64,000 nt of DNA from Paragonimus skrjabini miyazakii. Its lineage: Eukaryota; Platyhelminthes; Trematoda; Plagiorchiida; Troglotrematidae. Below, piece by piece: positions 61,600-64,000 of the stretch; the first letter of the stretch is position 1; every line of letters begins with the position of its first letter. The stretch lies in contig JTDE01000109.1 in the NCBI GenBank assembly GCA_014338405.1, positions 125,338-189,337 of the forward strand, given 5' to 3'. The position numbers and the translations under genes were made by a program. The notes beneath the pieces were generated by a model. The model did no database searches. It was not told the DNA's origin and was given only the letters and a program-made list of their open reading frames with translations.

Positions 61600-63060
61600 A
61601 GAAGTTGATAACTCGACCTTTTCATGTCATTGCGCAAAATTAGAAGACGGACACTAATAGATGCCAGCATTTTGTATTCCCTTTTGGGTACTAAATAACA
61701 ATAAACAGAACTATGTGAAAAACTGGTGGGTTTGGGGTGAAGAAATAAAAAAGCAGGTGAGGTGGAGAACAGCATAAAACTAACTGTTCCATGGGAGTCC
61801 ATAGCTTAAATGCAATTGTTTTTTTTTTGAGGCGCCCGATTCCCACCTCTCCAGGGAAACGCGGACTACTGTGGAGTGTCATGAATCTGAGTGGTTACTC
61901 GAGATTGATCCAACTACCAGTGGCCAACATATGACTGTCGATAAATGAAGCTGGATGTCTGTGTGGTTGCTGGACGAAGGAGTAGACTGTGAAGTCATTC
62001 TGAACCCGTTTTTGCGAATGTTTCTTCATATTACAGTTCAGGCACCTATACATTCTGTCAACGTGAATTTCGCAGCAGTTACACACAAAGTGATGAATAC
62101 ACTGTATGTTTTCATCAATGAATTGCTCCCAATTTTATCAAAGGTCATGGTAGCTTTCCAGTTCGATCGAACACCAAGCATCGTTAGCTCTCTTAATCGA
62201 TGTAGCAATACGTCATGTGGTTTGAAGCAAAATATTTTTACCCTTGAATGGTAGTTCGGAGTAGACATCTTTTTCCGCAGACGTAAAATCTTTGCCTACC
62301 GCTATGTGTTGGTAGCTGTTTCTACTGAAAACTCTCAGCGGATATTAATTATCCTGCAAATTAGTCGTTAGTAATCGGAGTTTGTCGGCTAAGCATTCTA
62401 AGGAAATAACAGGTCTAGCACACGTAAACAACGTTCTGTCTGATGCTCACTTATCCTCCATCGATGCACACATTTTAAATCGAATCTACTGACTAGTAAA
62501 AGATGGCTCCCGGTACAAACGCCTGTTTGTTAATCTATCATCCCTGCGACTAATGAGGATATCTAGAAAGGACAGACACTAGGTCACAGGTAACTATCAA
62601 ATTAGCATGACAGGTTTTCAGCCGTTTCACCATCTTATCGCTTATTTGCTAGGATTGTGTAAACATGAAGATGTCCTTATACCGTCTGTATTACAGCAAC
62701 ACAAAAATTCCTCTAGGAATTCGTCATTCTGTCATCAATATAAAAATTCGGTAAGCACGGGTCCAAAAGGGCTCCATAAGGCAACTTCATTTATTTGTTG
62801 ATGGGGCTTATCCCGAAAAACAAATTGTATCCCGTGTGTGGTAATGGAGGCAGCTTCAGTAGACCCGTGGGAATTGTTATATCAAAGCTTTCAGACCTAA
62901 TCATAAGAAATATGGATTCTATCGTCTCATACTAAATTAACGACCACCGACCATGTGGCTTTCTGTTTGAGTAACTTTGTCCAGTTCTTCAACCAAACAA
63001 ATTAAGTCTTTGATAGTGTGTGATAAATGTCCGTTTTGTTGACGTTATAACTTGTAAAAA
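61600..63060 (-). mobile_element. Penelope-like retroelement P2, 5' truncated and heavily mutated
   Basis: On the minus strand, homology to P1 starts near 63055 (LQVITSTKRT against VQALTPLKRK). It continues through IKDLICLVEELDKV, the motif B area (NEVALWSPFGPVL at about 62800-62760), and the linker (CHANLIVTCDL). The basic region before the endonuclease follows, with an endonuclease remnant at 62086-61895 (CNCCEIHVDRMYRCLNCNMK, then DSHMLATGS). The C-terminal end is YCYLVPKREYKMLAS near 61690. The YIGRTDR core of P1 is HVDRMYR here, so the endonuclease is inactive. Many stops and frameshifts show that this copy is older than P1. Upstream RT parts, including LKPDK, are missing. Confidence 0.82.
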
Positions 63061-63064
63061 ACAA

Positions 63065-63815
63065 TACTATCCTGAATGATTAGCAGAAAGCCATTGTATT
63101 ACAAAGTCTTTCCACTTTCGCTACCTAACAACCAAGTAAATTACAAGATTACAAAAACTGTGTAGGTTAACTTATTGGTATGACTGATGAGTATGATGAG
63201 CATGACTGACGAGTAATTAGCGTGGTCTTTAAAGCCGCATACAGGTAAGTTATCAATAATTTCGTACTGTTTGTTGGTGTATAGTGTAGAATTGTCCCCA
63301 GGGAAAAAGCCACTCCTACCAGCGTAAATTCCAAAAATGCTGTTCTTTTAACGAGACATTAGGTTTCTTAAATTCTTTCTGTAGATATGCGATGGATCAG
63401 AGGCCTGTCATAGGCAGTATGAACCATCTGCTTTTGTTTAAAGACGATGATCACAGAAACGTTGTCAACTTACGTTCAACAATGACACAAATGGTTCTAC
63501 AATATATAAGATACCGACAATTTTACAGGAAAACCGTGACAGTGATAAATGTCACATATATGAAACATGCACCTTAATGAATCTTCAGTTCTTTGTGTAA
63601 TAATAACCTGGAAAAGTGAATTAACGGAATATGCAATACCCTTTTGAATTCTGCTATTAGGAAACCGTTGTTGTCAATTGATTCTTGCAATTTTGGTTCA
63701 ACTATTAATAGAAAGATAGGCTCGCTTGTTTCATTTGAGATCTAAGTGAAAACAGTTGGTGTAATTTAACCAGCTTCTACGTGATTACGCTACTCATAGC
63801 TAAATGTGGTTCGGA
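63065..63815. other. No gene seen
   Basis: AT-rich; near 63178-63216 an imperfect 19-22 bp duplication (ATGACTGATGAGTATGATGAGC, then ATGACTGACGAGTAA). Confidence 0.45.
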
Positions 63816-63824
63816 GTTTAGATG

Positions 63825-63900
63825 TGAAGCAATTGGCGCAGTGATCAGCATTCTTGCTTGACGAACACAAAAACAAGATTTTATTCCTGGGCTTAGATAC
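63825..63900 (+). repeat. Family 2 tRNA-like core, decayed fragment
   Basis: GTGAAGCAATTGGCGCAGTG, then TTGCTTGACGAAC and TTTTATTCCTGGGC follow the order and spacing of GTGAGGTCAATGGCGCAGTG, TTGCCTCATGAACAG and GTTCAAGTCCCGGC in the 18.8 kb copy. The A box is close to consensus and the B box is mutated. The flanks are not recognisable. Confidence 0.4.
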
Positions 63901-64000
63901 TACATTACAAACGAGCCTTGATTACCAAGCGAAACGTTCGATTAGTATAGTTCCTGGGGGAGGTATGAGCATTACGGCTTGAGCATTACTTACGTGTTTC

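Noticed and set aside
1..64000. CRISPR arrays, operons, phage or plasmid features
   Set aside because: No regularly spaced repeats, no ribosome-binding sites and no gene-dense runs; the window is eukaryotic in character.

Overview
The window looks like non-coding eukaryotic chromosome, most likely from a flatworm and possibly a digenean fluke. No complete gene lies inside it. There are no operon-like gene runs and no ribosome-binding sites. The coding-like segments are short, isolated and bounded by splice-type AG and GT signals. Three decayed Penelope-like retroelements and two families of tRNA-derived repeats are scattered through AT-rich sequence. The flatworm guess is inference from this repeat mix and the exon/intron scale; no diagnostic single-copy gene was recognised.

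Coding content. The best-supported exons are on the + strand at 27057-27388 (AG acceptor, 111 open codons, GTAAGT donor, ending in phase 0) and at 58485-59091 (the frame opens exactly at a pyrimidine-rich AG acceptor, starts in phase 0, and has a GTGAGT donor or a stop at 59150). Their phases are compatible, so they could belong to one gene with a roughly 31 kb intron or with unseen exons between them. A separate minus-strand exon candidate lies at 20114-19860. Weaker candidates are at 12786-12942, 29703-29802, 54260-54342 and 60130-60636. None of these proteins was recognised.

Repeats. Family 1 is a SINE-like repeat of about 280 bp whose 3' half is an 80-nt tRNA-like unit with A and B boxes. 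Copies are at about 1.13, 1.27, 2.45 (minus) and 35.9 kb, with decayed ones at 52.1 and 53.8 kb. Family 2 is a different tRNA-like repeat that tends to form inverted (foldback) arrangements. Its best copy is at 18.8-19.3 kb, with relatives at 33.3-33.7, 45.6, 56.2 and 63.8 kb. An unrelated near-perfect 41-43 bp inverted repeat is at 15305-15681. A (TAA)9 microsatellite, a three-unit minisatellite and a perfect 24-bp palindrome are also present.

Penelope-like elements. Element P1 (36.8-38.6 kb) keeps a GIY-YIG-type endonuclease frame and part of a reverse transcriptase on the minus strand. Its 5' reverse-transcriptase segment is present on the opposite strand, a layout expected from twin-primed target-site insertion. 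P3 (46.7-47.0 kb) is a fragment that keeps the catalytic YVDD. P2 (61.6-63.06 kb) is a heavily mutated copy covering reverse transcriptase and endonuclease. All are broken.

A 100-base run of N at 31494-31593 is an assembly gap. The rest of the window is AT-rich sequence in which I see no gene. It is probably a mixture of large introns and intergenic DNA.
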